Positions 8,073-17,030 are shown, counted from the stretch's first letter. The stretch is 64,000 nt of DNA from JAWKSY01 sp041402125 (GCA_041402125.1 JAWKSY010000007.1:186001-250000), one strand, 5' to 3'. Made by a program: numbers and translations. Notes: a model not told the origin generated them from the letters alone.

Positions 8073-10097
8073 TCAGCCGAGGTGGATGGGGAGCGTGATG
8101 CACACGCTCGTACCCTCGCCGACGGCGCTCTGCAGCGAGATCGTGCCGCCGTAGCCCTCGATCGTCTTGCGGGCGATCGCGAGGCCCAGGCCCGTCCCCG
8201 AGCTGCGGGTCGTGAAGTAGGGCTCGAAGAGACGCTCGGTGAGTTCGGGGGCGATGCCGCAGCCCGTGTCCTTCACGCGGATGTCGATGACGGCGCGACC
8301 CTCGTCGTCCTCGAGGGGGAGCAGGCTGACCGTCAACCGACCGCCCTCGGGCATCGCCTCGAGCGCGTTGTTGAAGAGGTTGATGAAGACGCGGCGCAGC
8401 TCGTTCGCGTCCACCTTCACCTCGACGTCGGCGCCGGCGAGCGCCTCCACCGAGACCTCGACCCCCGTCTCCTCGCGGTTGGAATAGAGCTGGACGACGG
8501 ACTCGACGAGCGGCAGCAGGCGCTGGGGTTCGAGGTTTCGCTTGGGGAAGGAGGCGAAGTCCGAGAAGTCGGCCGCGATCTGCCGGAGCGAGTCCGACTG
8601 GGACACGATGTTGCGCACGCCGTCGCGGAGGATGCGCTCGAAGTCCGGGTGCTCGTCGCGCCAGGCCTTCTCGATGAGCTGGGCCGAGAGCTTGATCGGC
8701 GTGAGCGGGTTCTTGATCTCGTGGGCGACCTGGCGCGCCATCTCCTGCCAGGCGGCGCGCTTCTCGGCCTCGATCAGCTTCTTGTTCGACTCCTTGAGCT
8801 CCTCCGCCATCGCGTTGAAGCTCGCGCCCAGCTCCTGGACCTCGTCGTGCGAGTCGATCGCGACGCGGGCGTCGAGGTTGCCGCGGGCGATCTCGCGCGC
8901 CTGGGCGATGAGCTCGCGGATCGGGCGGGTGATGCGGGGCGAGAAGAAGGCCACGAGGACGACGATGAGCGCCGCCACCCCGAGGCTCCAGCCGATGATG
9001 AGGTTCCGCAGGCGGACGACGGGGCCGTTGAAGTCCTCGACGTTGATGCCGAAGCCCACCTCCCAGCCGGTCGAGTCGACCGGGGCGAAGCCCGAGATCT
9101 TTTCCTTGCGGTAGACGTAGCGGTAGGTGCCGGTGCGGTCCCGGGCCTTCACCATCGCGTCGCGGAAGTCGGCGAGGCCGTGGTCCTCGACGAGCTTGCC
9201 GTCGTAGAGGCGCCGGTAGTAGTGCGCGATGATCGTGTTCGCGTCGTAGGCGAAGAGGAAGGTGTAGGCCGAGTGGTAGCGCTCGTGGTGCGCGAAGCTC
9301 TCGTTGACCGCGTCGAGGTGGTCCTGGATCGCGGTCCAGTTGTGGAAGGCGACGAGGGTCGCCTGCGAGCTGATCGGGCCGCCCGCCTCGTCGATCCCCG
9401 GCGGGTTCGGGATGCCGACCGCGAAGGCGAAGGTGTAGGCCTCCGGGTTCTTGATGCGGTCGCGCTCGACCTTGTCGACATCCTCGTCGAGGAATCGCGG
9501 GTAGCCGTAGCTCTCGATCACGAGCGGCTCGCGGTGGCTGTCGATGAGGATGACCTCGTGCTCGGCCGTCTTCGGCCACCACACGCGGTTGGCCACCGAG
9601 TAACCGGCGAGGGGATTGCTGTCTTCCCGGTCCCAGAGGTTGCGGGGCTGGCCGGGGGGCGTGTCGGCGAAGAAGCCCGTCCGGGTCGGACGGGCGCGGC
9701 TGTTCGTGGCCGAGATCGTCCCGTCGGGGCGGACGATCGCGAGGAGGTCGACGGTGCCGAGAACGTCGACCCAGTTGTTGAGGTCGGCGCGGATCAGGCT
9801 CAGGGCGGCGTCGTGTCGCGCGCTGCCCTCGGCGCTGCCGAGGAGCTCGTAGACGTTGTCGCGGAGCGGCGTCGACCAGGCGAGCAGGCGGGTCGCCTCG
9901 CGCTTGTTCGTGGCGATCACGTCGAGGTTGTTCGCGGTGTCGACCGCGACGCGCTGCACGAAGAACTCGGTGGAGGTCTCCGTCATCGAGTCGCGGGCGA
10001 GCCGGTAGCCGACGAAACCCAGCGTCGCCATCGGCACCACGCCGGCGACGACGAAGATCAGCGCGAGCTTGAGGGCGATCCCGCGGCCGCGGAACAC
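8073..10097 (-). CDS. membrane sensor histidine kinase with Cache-type sensor (NtrY-like)
   Basis: 674-residue two-component sensor. Order: membrane segment (about 9-30), long periplasmic sensor (about 31-365) with Cache-like features, second membrane segment (about 366-386), HAMP, dimerisation domain with phospho-acceptor His459 in QVAHEIKNPLTPIKLS, and an ATPase domain with N box (NLFNNALEAMPEGG), G1 (DTGCGIA), F box and G2 (GTGLGLAIA). The KNPLTPIKLSAQ form after the histidine is typical of NtrY-type kinases. It autophosphorylates and would pass phosphate to a response regulator, but none is encoded nearby, so it is an orphan here. GTG 10097 lies one base past the metG stop codon, so the two genes are probably co-transcribed. 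Confidence 0.88.
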   Translation of the reverse strand: MFRGRGIALKLALIFVVAGVVPMATLGFVGYRLARDSMTETSTEFFVQRVAVDTANNLDVIATNKREATRLLAWSTPLRDNVYELLGSAEGSARHDAALSLIRADLNNWVDVLGTVDLLAIVRPDGTISATNSRARPTRTGFFADTPPGQPRNLWDREDSNPLAGYSVANRVWWPKTAEHEVILIDSHREPLVIESYGYPRFLDEDVDKVERDRIKNPEAYTFAFAVGIPNPPGIDEAGGPISSQATLVAFHNWTAIQDHLDAVNESFAHHERYHSAYTFLFAYDANTIIAHYYRRLYDGKLVEDHGLADFRDAMVKARDRTGTYRYVYRKEKISGFAPVDSTGWEVGFGINVEDFNGPVVRLRNLIIGWSLGVAALIVVLVAFFSPRITRPIRELIAQAREIARGNLDARVAIDSHDEVQELGASFNAMAEELKESNKKLIEAEKRAAWQEMARQVAHEIKNPLTPIKLSAQLIEKAWRDEHPDFERILRDGVRNIVSQSDSLRQIAADFSDFASFPKRNLEPQRLLPLVESVVQLYSNREETGVEVSVEALAGADVEVKVDANELRRVFINLFNNALEAMPEGGRLTVSLLPLEDDEGRAVIDIRVKDTGCGIAPELTERLFEPYFTTRSSGTGLGLAIARKTIEGYGGTISLQSAVGEGTSVCITLPIHLG

Positions 10098-10098
10098 C

Positions 10099-11634
10099 TC
10101 ACGCGGTCTCGCCTTCGGGGAGCTCGATCCGCGGGAAGAGCGGGGCGATCTTCTCGAGGCGCGTTCCCGGGACGAGCCCGCCCCAGGCCGCGTGTTCGAG
10201 GCGCAGCTCCGCGAGCGGAAGCTCGCAGCCGAGCGCGGCGCGGAGGGCGGTCATCTTCCTCGGCATGATCGGGGAGAGGAGGACGGCCGCGACGCGGCAG
10301 CTCTCCGCGAGGTCGTGCAGGACGCGGTCGAGGCGACCCGCGAGGGCGGGGTCCTTGGCGAGCGCCCAGGGGGCCTCCTCGTCGACGAGGAGGTTCGCGC
10401 GTTCGACGACGCTCATCGCGGCCTCGATGGCGCCCTTCAGCTCGAGCCGGTCGAAGGCCTCGCGGTAGCGGGCGAGCGCCGCCTCCGCCACGTCCGCCAC
10501 CAGCGCGGGCTCGGTCGGCGCGGGGACGACCCCGTCGCGGTACTTGATGATCATCGAGATCGTGCGCGAGAGCAGGTTCCCGAGGCCGTTCGCGAGCTCG
10601 GTGTTGGCGCGGGTGGCCAGGCGCTCCTCGGTGTACTCGATGTCGCGGCCGAAGGAGGACTCGACCATGAGGTAGTAGCGGAGCGCGTCGGCGCTGAAGC
10701 GCGAGGCGAGGTCGAGCGGGTCGACCTTCGAGCCCGCGCTCTTCGAGAGCTTGGCGCGGCCCAGGTTCACGAAGCCGTGTCCGAAGACCTGGCGGGGGAG
10801 GGGGAGCCCCGCGCTCTTCAGCATCGCGGGCCAGATCACGCAGTGGAAGCGCGTGATGTCCTTGCCCACGAGGTGGAGGTCGGCGGGCCACCACTTCTCG
10901 TAGCCGGCCTGATCGTCCGGCCAGCCGGTGCCGGCGAGGTAGTTGATGAGGGCGTCGAACCAGACGTAGACGACCGCGCTCTCGTCGAAGGGGACGGGGA
11001 TGCCCCAGCTCGCCGACTCGCGCGAGATGCTGATGTCCTTCAGGCCGCTCCGGCAGAGCTCGAGGATCTCGTTGCGGCGGACCTCGGGCTCCAGCGCCTC
11101 GGGGTGCTTCGCGTAGTGATCGAGCAGGAAGTCGCCGTACTTCGACAGGTCGAAGAACCAGTTGCGCTCCTCGAGCCAGCGGAGCTCGAGCGCGGGGTGA
11201 TCGGGGCAGGCCCGGTCGACGAGGTCGCCCTCGTTCTTGAAGGCCTCGCAACCGTCGCAGTACCAGCCCTCGTAGAGGTCCTGCCGGACGTCCCCGGCGG
11301 CCCGGATGCGCTCGAGGAGGGCGGCGACCGCGCGCTTGTGGCGCTCCTGCGTCGTCCGGATGAAGTCGTCGAACTCGACGTCGAGGGCGGCCCAGACCTC
11401 GCGGAAGATCTCCTCCATCTGGTCGCAGTGCTCGAGCGCGCCGATGCCCTTCTCCCGCGCCGCCATCTCGACCTTGAGGCTGTGCTCGTCGTTCCCCATC
11501 AGGAAGAAGACCTCGTCGCCGCGGAGGCGGCGGTAGCGCGCGATGGCGTCGGCGCAGATCTTCTCGTAGGCCGTCCCGAGGTGGGGACGGCTGTTCACGT
11601 AGTCGATGGCGGTCGTGATGTAGAAGCGGCTCAT
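10099..11634 (-). CDS. metG: methionyl-tRNA synthetase
   Basis: 511-residue class I aminoacyl-tRNA synthetase charging tRNA-Met. The HIGH signature is HLGTAY (18-23), the KMSKS loop is KLSKS (about 295-299), and a zinc-knuckle region YCDGCEAF with a later C-P-D-H lies near 127-150. WYCDGCEAF, WFDALINYLAG and GKDITRFHC are typical MetRS blocks. There is no C-terminal tRNA-binding (EMAP-like) extension, so this is the short form. ATG 11634 follows a leader with AGGGAG and a -10 box. Downstream lie the kinase and comEC in the same direction. Confidence 0.96.
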   Translation of the reverse strand: MSRFYITTAIDYVNSRPHLGTAYEKICADAIARYRRLRGDEVFFLMGNDEHSLKVEMAAREKGIGALEHCDQMEEIFREVWAALDVEFDDFIRTTQERHKRAVAALLERIRAAGDVRQDLYEGWYCDGCEAFKNEGDLVDRACPDHPALELRWLEERNWFFDLSKYGDFLLDHYAKHPEALEPEVRRNEILELCRSGLKDISISRESASWGIPVPFDESAVVYVWFDALINYLAGTGWPDDQAGYEKWWPADLHLVGKDITRFHCVIWPAMLKSAGLPLPRQVFGHGFVNLGRAKLSKSAGSKVDPLDLASRFSADALRYYLMVESSFGRDIEYTEERLATRANTELANGLGNLLSRTISMIIKYRDGVVPAPTEPALVADVAEAALARYREAFDRLELKGAIEAAMSVVERANLLVDEEAPWALAKDPALAGRLDRVLHDLAESCRVAAVLLSPIMPRKMTALRAALGCELPLAELRLEHAAWGGLVPGTRLEKIAPLFPRIELPEGETA

Positions 11635-11667
11635 GCGGCGATCCGGGCTCCCTGGGCGACGGCGTCG

Positions 11668-11676
11668 AGTCTAACA
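11668..11676 (-). promoter_or_regulatory. metG promoter, extended -10
   Basis: On the minus strand TGT directly followed by TAGACT forms an extended -10, about 34 bases before the metG ATG. The -35 region is weak. The expected leader carries an AGGGAG ribosome binding site. Confidence 0.5.
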
Positions 11677-11759
11677 GGCGAGGGTCGATTTGCCCGGCCC
11701 GCCCGCGGCCCGGCTTTTCCCCGCCCGGACGCCGTCGCCGGTGCTTTGCCGCGGGGGCC

Positions 11760-11768
11760 TGCTATCAT
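11760..11768 (+). promoter_or_regulatory. coaD promoter, extended -10
   Basis: TGC then TATCAT (11763-11768), the same nine bases as in the rplM promoter. A short leader with GGAGG at 11776-11780 leads to a TTG start at 11788. No good -35 box was found. Confidence 0.55.
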
Positions 11769-11787
11769 CCGGGCCGGAGGACGACCC

Positions 11788-12270
11788 TTGAGCCCGAGCG
11801 CCTTCTATCCCGGCAGCTTCGACCCCCCGACCCGGGGCCACGTGGACCTCGTCCGCCGCGGCCGGGAGCTCTTCGATCGAGTGGTGATCGGGGTGGGGGA
11901 GAACGTCCACAAGGCGGGGCTCTTCAGCGTGGCGGAACGCGTCGCGATGCTGGAGGAGACCTTCGCGGAGCTCGAGGGGATCGAGGTCGTCCGCTTCCAG
12001 GGGCTGACGGTCGAGGCCGCGCGTCGCCACGGGTGCCGGGCCATCCTCCGCGGCCTCCGCGACGCCACCGACTTCGCCTACGAGTATCCGATGACCCTCA
12101 CGAACCGCGAACTCGAACCCGCGGTCGAGACGGTCTTCCTGATGCCGAGTCACGAGTTCTCCTTCGTCTCCAGCCGCCTCGTGAAGGAGGTCTACGAGAT
12201 GGGGGGAGAGGTCGCGCGTTTCCTCCCCGCCGCCGTCGAACGGCGCCTGCGTGAGAAGTTCCATGGCTGA
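11788..12270 (+). CDS. coaD: phosphopantetheine adenylyltransferase
   Basis: 160-residue enzyme that transfers AMP from ATP to 4'-phosphopantetheine in coenzyme A synthesis. The nucleotidyltransferase signature is PGSFDPPTRGHVDLVRRG (about 7-24) with the T-x-G-H form usual in CoaD. RGLRDATDFAYEYPM matches the pantetheine-binding block and SSRLVKEVYEMGG the ISSTxVR-type second motif. TTG at 11788 is chosen because GGAGG lies eight bases upstream and the family begins exactly here. Its 3' end overlaps ridA by eight bases. Confidence 0.93.
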   Translation: MSPSAFYPGSFDPPTRGHVDLVRRGRELFDRVVIGVGENVHKAGLFSVAERVAMLEETFAELEGIEVVRFQGLTVEAARRHGCRAILRGLRDATDFAYEYPMTLTNRELEPAVETVFLMPSHEFSFVSSRLVKEVYEMGGEVARFLPAAVERRLREKFHG

Positions 12271-12649
12271 TCTCCGGATCGTGACGACCGACGGCGCGCC
12301 GGGCGCCATCGGCCCCTACTCCCAGGCCGTCATCCATGGCGACCTCGTCTACTGCTCGGGGCAGATCGCCCTCGACCCCGCGAGCGGCGAGGTCCTCGCC
12401 TCCGACGTCGAGGCGCAGACCGAGCGCGTGCTCCGCAACCTGGCCGCGGTGCTGGAAGCGGCCGGGAGCTCGCTGTCGCGGGTCCTCAAGACGACGGTCT
12501 ACCTCGCGGACCTCGGCGAGTTCGCGGCCATGAACGCGGTCTACGCCCGGGCCTTCGGCGACGCGCGCCCCGCGCGGGCGACGGTCGAGGTGTCGCGCCT
12601 GCCCCGCGACGTCCGCGTCGAGATCGACTGCATCGCCGCCCGAGGCTGA
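12263..12649 (+). CDS. ridA: RidA family enamine/imine deaminase
   Basis: 128-residue member of the YjgF/YER057c/UK114 family, which hydrolyses reactive enamines and imines formed by pyridoxal-phosphate enzymes. Typical motifs are GPYSQAV (about 17-23), SGQIALDPASGE, and the key arginine in RPARATVEV (about 105-113), followed by VRVEIDCIA. The ATG at 12263 is preferred over the upstream GTG at 12251 because RidA proteins start shortly before the T-x-x-A-P-x-x-x-G-P-Y-S-Q block. It overlaps coaD and is probably translated with it. Confidence 0.92.
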   Translation: MADLRIVTTDGAPGAIGPYSQAVIHGDLVYCSGQIALDPASGEVLASDVEAQTERVLRNLAAVLEAAGSSLSRVLKTTVYLADLGEFAAMNAVYARAFGDARPARATVEVSRLPRDVRVEIDCIAARG

Positions 12650-12652
12650 GCC

Positions 12653-13795
12653 GTGCCCTTCTGTCCCAAGTGCGAGCGCGCCGGGCGCGACGGCGAGACG
12701 GAGTGCGTGCGCTGCGCGGTGGCGCTCGTGCCGCGCCTCGCCAATCCCGAGATCGAGGGTCGCATCGGGCGCCTCGAGAACGAGCTCGCCCTCGCGATGT
12801 TCCGCAGCGACGCGGGCGCGTTCCACTTCTGCCCCGAGTGCTACCGGGAGTTCGCGCGCGCCGGGGCGGTCTGCGGCCCCTGCGGCGAGGTTCCGGCGGA
12901 GTCGGCCTCCGCCGAGGGCTTCCGCGCCCTCCTCGCCGAGGGACCTCTCGAGCGGGCGCGACGGATCGCGGCGTCGGCCGCGCGCGGCGGAGAGCTCGAG
13001 ACCGAGGGGGCGGGGGAGGACTCCCCCTTCCGGGGCGTCGCGGCCCGGCGACCGGTGGCGCCGTCCGCGGCCGAGGCGAAGGCCTCGGTCCGCGTCGCCG
13101 CGGTCGACGATCCCGCCTCCGCGCGGATCCTCCTCGCGGCGCTCGAGAAGATGGGGCTCGAGCCCTTCGTCGGCGACGACCTCCTCGACGACTTCGGCGA
13201 CACCGATCGACTCGCGATCCGCGTCCCGCCCTACGAGGTCGAGGCGGCGGAGATGCTGCTCCCCTCCTCCCTCGCCGGACTCCCTCGCGCGACCGCGCCG
13301 ACCGACTACCCCGGACGCGTGGCCCGCGCCGAGGCCTACGGCCGCTGGGGCCGCTTCCGCAGCGCCTGCCGCCACCTGGGCGAGATCATCGCGGCGGAAC
13401 CGGAACGACCCGAGGCCTTCCTCGCCCTCGCCGGCATGGCCGCGAGGCGCGGCCTCCACCGCGAGGCCGCGACGGCCTGGGAGGAGGCCGCCGCGCGTCT
13501 CCCGCTCGGCGCCGGCTCGCGCGCCACGCTCGAGGCCGCGGTCCACGGCTTCCTCGACGACGGGCGCCCCGCCTTCCGCGGCGATCGGGCGGATCACGCC
13601 TGGCGGCTCCTCCGCTCCTTCTGCGCCGCCGTCCCGCGCCACGTCCCTGCCCGCCAGCTCGCCCTCGAGGCGGCGGTCGCGCGGCGTCACGATCGGATCG
13701 CGCGGGAGCTCCTCCTCGACCTCTCCGAGATCAACCCGACGCTGCTGTCCCGGGAGGGCCCGCACGCGCGGGCCGCGCGCGCCCTCAACCGCTGA
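12653..13795 (+). CDS. zinc-ribbon and DUF2007-like protein with helical repeats
   Basis: 380-residue soluble protein, function not known. Two zinc-ribbon knuckles lie at the N-terminus: CPKC with CVRC (4-7, 19-22) and CPEC with CGPC (about 61-78). A middle part (about 144-205: VRVAAVDDPASARILLAALE then a G-x-x-P-F-V-G-D-D) fits the DUF2007 putative signal-transducing fold. The C-terminal third is helical and TPR-like (RWGRFRSACRHLGEIIAAEP; LAGMAARRGLHREAATAWEE). GTG 12653 follows the ridA stop by three bases, so it may belong to the coaD-ridA transcript. A role in protein or nucleic-acid binding is a guess. Confidence 0.7.
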   Translation: MPFCPKCERAGRDGETECVRCAVALVPRLANPEIEGRIGRLENELALAMFRSDAGAFHFCPECYREFARAGAVCGPCGEVPAESASAEGFRALLAEGPLERARRIAASAARGGELETEGAGEDSPFRGVAARRPVAPSAAEAKASVRVAAVDDPASARILLAALEKMGLEPFVGDDLLDDFGDTDRLAIRVPPYEVEAAEMLLPSSLAGLPRATAPTDYPGRVARAEAYGRWGRFRSACRHLGEIIAAEPERPEAFLALAGMAARRGLHREAATAWEEAAARLPLGAGSRATLEAAVHGFLDDGRPAFRGDRADHAWRLLRSFCAAVPRHVPARQLALEAAVARRHDRIARELLLDLSEINPTLLSREGPHARAARALNR

Positions 13796-13927
13796 ATTCT
13801 CATACGGTGTCAGTCACCAGATGAGAATTCTCCGCGAACGCGGCTTCGCCGTCGCGTGGCGGAACGGAGGAGAATTCTCATCTGGTGACTGACACCGTAT
13901 GAGAATTCCGTCCGGTGACTGACATCG
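13794..13927. repeat. REP-like palindromic repeat cluster, locus 1
   Basis: Unit 1 (13794-13833) and unit 2 (13869-13908) are perfect 40-base reverse complements, separated by 35 bases. Each unit is itself a hairpin: GAATTCTCAT pairs with ATGAGAATTC around a core CGGTGTCAGTCACC. A third, decayed core (CCGGTGACTGACATCG, 13912-13927) follows. The cluster lies between two convergent genes and starts inside the upstream stop codon. The same core with different arms is found at 46330-46496. It may also serve as a two-way terminator. Confidence 0.85.
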
Positions 13928-13934
13928 TTGGAGA

Positions 13935-14663
13935 TCAGATCTCGTCGGCGGAGGGGTCGATCCGGCGCTGCTGGAGCCAGCGGATGGCGAGGCAGTCGCG
14001 CCAGGCGCGGAAGACGCGGTTCATGACGCCGTACTTGCTCTGGCCGTGCTCGCGGGGGCGGTGGTTGACGGGCATCTCGACGGTGCGGAAGCCCTCGAGG
14101 TGCGCGAGGGTGATGAAGAAGCGGTGCATGCCGTTGAAGGGAAGGAAGGAGGCGACGACCTCGCGCTTCATGACCTTCAGGGGGCAGCCGGTGTCGCGGA
14201 TCGACTCGCCGGTGAGACGGTTGCGGACGCCGTTGGCGATCTTCGTCGAGAGGCGCTTCATGAAGCCGTCGCGGCGGTTCCGGCGCCAGCCGTAGACCAT
14301 GTCGGCGCCGCTCGAGCGCAGCGTCTCGAGCATCGGGCCGATGTCGTCGGGGTCGATCTGGAGGTCGCCGTCCATCGTGATGACGACCGCGCCGCGCGCG
14401 GCCTGGAAGCCGGCGACGAAGGCGGCGCTCTGGCCCGAGTTGCGCTTCATCGCGACGACGCGGAGGCGGGGGCCGTGCTCGGTGCGCGCGGCGAGCAGCC
14501 GCTCGCGGGTCGCGTCGCGCGAGCCGTCGTCGACGAGGACGAGCTCCCAGCTCGCGTCGAGGGCCTCGAGGCGCGGCAGGATCTCCGCGATGAGCGGCGG
14601 GACGTTGTCCTCCTCGTTGAAGAAGGGGATCACGACCGAGACGTCCGGGCCGGTTTCGTTCAT
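13935..14663 (-). CDS. DPM1-like family 2 glycosyltransferase
   Basis: 242-residue GT-A fold enzyme expected to move a sugar from a nucleotide sugar to a polyprenyl phosphate at the inner face of the membrane. Marks are VSVVIPFFNEEDN (about 8-20), VLVDDGSRDAT, the DGDLQIDPDDI metal-binding motif (about 95-105), and a late RPREHGQSKYG. It has no C-terminal membrane segments, unlike ArnC-type enzymes; the neighbouring LAB_N protein may provide membrane attachment. The start codon overlaps the stop of the upstream GT83 gene (ATGA), showing tight coupling in a three-gene operon. Confidence 0.88.
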   Translation of the reverse strand: MNETGPDVSVVIPFFNEEDNVPPLIAEILPRLEALDASWELVLVDDGSRDATRERLLAARTEHGPRLRVVAMKRNSGQSAAFVAGFQAARGAVVITMDGDLQIDPDDIGPMLETLRSSGADMVYGWRRNRRDGFMKRLSTKIANGVRNRLTGESIRDTGCPLKVMKREVVASFLPFNGMHRFFITLAHLEGFRTVEMPVNHRPREHGQSKYGVMNRVFRAWRDCLAIRWLQQRRIDPSADEI

Positions 14664-16255
14664 CGGTTCTCCTCGGTTCGCGGGGTCCGGAAGAGGACCC
14701 AGCGGCGGTCGCCGTCGGGGCTCTCGACCTCGTCGAGGGTCTCGAGGCCGGCGAAGGCCGGCGGCCAGGGGTCCTTGCGCTTGCCGCTCGCGAGCAGCAG
14801 GGCGTTCGCGTCGGCGTCGAGCCGTCCGCGCGCCCGGACCGCGTCGTCCTCGCGCGTGAAGGGCGTGTCGCCGAGGTAGTAGCAGAGGACGAGATTCGCG
14901 TCCCAGACGACGATCGGGTGCGCGACCTCGGCGTCGGCCGCGTGCGCCCGCCTCGCCATCTCGGCCGCGCGCCGCGGTGAGCGGTCGCGGGTCGCGACGA
15001 GGCCGGCCGCCGCGTCGAAGACGAGCAGCGCGGCCAGCGCCGCCGCCGCCACGAGGAGCGCGGAGCGGGCGGGCACCGGAGGCCCCTGGTCGCGACGGCG
15101 CGGCCAGACGACGGCGGTAGCCGCCATCGTCACGAAGAGCGCGAGGATGCCCACGACCTGCAGGGCGGGCGACCGCTGCAGGATCTCGGTCCCGAGATCC
15201 AGGAGGAGCGGGCCCGCGCTGAGCGTGGCGAGGCTGAGCAGCGCGATCACGAAGAGCCCGCGGCGCCCGCCCCGCTCGAGCTGCGCGTCGATCACCGCGC
15301 CGCCCCAGACCGCGAGGAGCGGGAAGAGGGGCAGGAGGTAGTGCGACTGCTTGCTCGAGGAGAGCGAGAAGACGAGCACGCCGAGGCCGAAGCCGACCAG
15401 CCAGCCGCCGGCGCGGCGCCATCCCGTCGTGATCGCGTTCCGCGACCCGAGGAGGAAGACGGCGGAGGGGGCGGCGAGGAGGGGCAGCTTCGCGAGGTAG
15501 TACCAGAACGGCCGGTCGTGGCGCACGTTCTCCATCAGCAGGCGTTCGCGCAGGAGCTCCCGCAGGCCGCTCTCGGCCGCCAGCGGGCCGTAGTAGGCGA
15601 GGGTCGCGAGCGCGGTGCCGAGCAGGATCGCGGCCGCGCCGAGGCCGAGGCCGCGCCGGCTGCGGTGCGCGATCGCGGAGCCGGCGAGGGCGAAGGCGGG
15701 GAAGAGGAGCGCGAGCACCGGCCCCTTCGTCAGCGTCGCGACGAAGGCGCCGGCGGCGATCAGCGCGAAGGCCCTCCGCCGGAAGCGCCCCGCGGCGGCG
15801 GCGTCCGCCACGCCGAGATAGGAGAGCGCGACGCCCAGCGTCAGCAGGGTCTCCATCTCCGCGGAGCGGGCCTGGTAGAAGAACAGGCTCGTCCCGGCGA
15901 GGAAGAGCGCCGCGGCGGCTCCCGCCCGCGGACCGGCCACGCTGCGGCCGAGGAGGAAGGTGACGAGGATCGCGCCGAGGGCGGCGAGCACGCTGGGCAC
16001 GCGGGCCGCCGCGTCCGATTCGCCGAGCGCGAGGAAGGACCCCGCGACGAGCGCGTGGAAGAGCGGCGGCTTGTTCAGGTAGCGCTCGCCGAGGAGCCGC
16101 GGCGGGAGGAACTCGCCGGTGGCGATCATCTCGCGGGCGACGAGCGGGCCTCGGGCCTCGGCGGAGCTGAGGTGGTCGCGGAGGCCGAGGAGCGGAAAGA
16201 GGGCGGCGGCGGCGAGCGCGAGGACGACCAGGGGGATCGCCCGGTCTCCGCTCAT
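14660..16255 (-). CDS. ArnT-like (GT83) membrane glycosyltransferase
   Basis: 531-residue GT-C fold protein with about 11-12 membrane segments. ArnT-type enzymes use polyprenyl-phosphate sugars to decorate lipid A or other envelope molecules on the periplasmic side. Marks: LSSAEARGPLVAREMIATGEF (the family has D-E-x-R/A-Y here), YLNKPPLFHAL (the conserved K-P-P-L), and the RSAEMETLLTL stretch. The C-terminal soluble part ends in RRWVLFRTP. The start overlaps the stop of the LAB_N gene. The pair GT2 plus GT83 is the arrangement expected when one enzyme loads the lipid carrier and the other unloads it; the sugar and acceptor cannot be told from sequence. Confidence 0.85.
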   Translation of the reverse strand: MSGDRAIPLVVLALAAAALFPLLGLRDHLSSAEARGPLVAREMIATGEFLPPRLLGERYLNKPPLFHALVAGSFLALGESDAAARVPSVLAALGAILVTFLLGRSVAGPRAGAAAALFLAGTSLFFYQARSAEMETLLTLGVALSYLGVADAAAAGRFRRRAFALIAAGAFVATLTKGPVLALLFPAFALAGSAIAHRSRRGLGLGAAAILLGTALATLAYYGPLAAESGLRELLRERLLMENVRHDRPFWYYLAKLPLLAAPSAVFLLGSRNAITTGWRRAGGWLVGFGLGVLVFSLSSSKQSHYLLPLFPLLAVWGGAVIDAQLERGGRRGLFVIALLSLATLSAGPLLLDLGTEILQRSPALQVVGILALFVTMAATAVVWPRRRDQGPPVPARSALLVAAAALAALLVFDAAAGLVATRDRSPRRAAEMARRAHAADAEVAHPIVVWDANLVLCYYLGDTPFTREDDAVRARGRLDADANALLLASGKRKDPWPPAFAGLETLDEVESPDGDRRWVLFRTPRTEENR

Positions 16256-16887
16256 TCGAAGGACGCGGCGAGAGCCGCCTGCGCGCCGGCCTCGCGAGCC
16301 CGGTGCCGTCGCTCGAGGACGAGGTTCCGCGCCGACATGAAGGGCACGAGGATGACGCTCGCGATGAGGATCACGTCGCGGAGGTAGAGCGCGTAGGCGA
16401 GGATGAAGAGCGAGCCGACGATCGAGATGACGAAGAAGCTCGGCGGGAGGACCGGCCGGCCGCTCTGCTCGCTCTGCAGCCACTGCAGCGGGAAACGGGT
16501 CATCCAGATCGCCTGGCCCACGCCGCCGACGAGGAGCCAGGGCAGCGGGTCGTGGAACTCGAGCTTCTTGACGAAGAGCGCGATGCTCGCGGCCGCGATC
16601 GCGACGAGGAGCACCGTCAGCTCGGTAGGCCCGAGGCGCCGGAAGCCGTGGGCGAGGAGGATGTTCCTCGCGTAGACCAGCAGGTTGGTGACCGCGCCGG
16701 CCGCGAAGATCGCGTTGGGGATGTGGAGCGTGTAGATCAGGAAGAGGCCCGAGCCGACCAGCGAGAACCACCAGAACAGCGTGGGGACCGCGATCCGGCC
16801 CGCCTTCTCGGAGGCGACGAGCTGGACGAGGAAGCGGGCGAAGAACAGCGCCTGCCCGATGCCGCCGATCCAGAGATAGACATCCAT
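16252..16887 (-). CDS. membrane protein with two tandem LAB_N domains
   Basis: 211-residue inner-membrane protein made of two copies of the lipid-A-disaccharide synthase N-terminal (LAB_N, PF07578) module, each with about three membrane segments. The copies are clearly related: GGIGQALFFARFLVQLVASE at 7-26 and GGVGQAIWMTRFPLQWLQSE near 115-134, each followed by a SG/AGR, a P and a second hydrophobic run. The family is often found beside glycosyltransferases of lipid A or polyprenyl-sugar metabolism, as here, without the LpxB catalytic domain. ATG 16887 is the first gene of the minus-strand operon. Confidence 0.85.
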   Translation of the reverse strand: MDVYLWIGGIGQALFFARFLVQLVASEKAGRIAVPTLFWWFSLVGSGLFLIYTLHIPNAIFAAGAVTNLLVYARNILLAHGFRRLGPTELTVLLVAIAAASIALFVKKLEFHDPLPWLLVGGVGQAIWMTRFPLQWLQSEQSGRPVLPPSFFVISIVGSLFILAYALYLRDVILIASVILVPFMSARNLVLERRHRAREAGAQAALAASFE

Positions 16888-16961
16888 CGCCGCATGCTCC
16901 GCGGGACGCCGCCGGCCCCCGAACCCTCGGGACCCCGCGCGGCGTCACCCTCCCGGATTCG

Positions 16962-17030
16962 AGGATAGCCCGTTCCGGGGGCCGAGCAAGCCCGAAGCCG
17001 GCCGCGGACGTACCCGAAACGCCGTATGCT
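16962..17030. promoter_or_regulatory. divergent promoters
   Basis: For the minus strand TATCCT (rc of 16962-16967) is a good -10 about 75 bases before the LAB_N gene. For the plus strand TATGCT (17025-17030) is exactly six bases before ATG 17037, a leaderless layout. No operator-like palindrome was recognised between them. Confidence 0.5.

Noticed and set aside
8010..10268. A plus-strand open frame of about 750 codons opposite the histidine kinase
   Set aside because: The minus strand shows all kinase motifs. The plus frame is biased to Arg/Asp/Val/Glu and has no recognisable domain.
13794..13927. Possible short CRISPR-like array
   Set aside because: Repeats are inverted, spacers are few and unequal, and no cas gene is near; palindromic REP-like units explain the pattern better.
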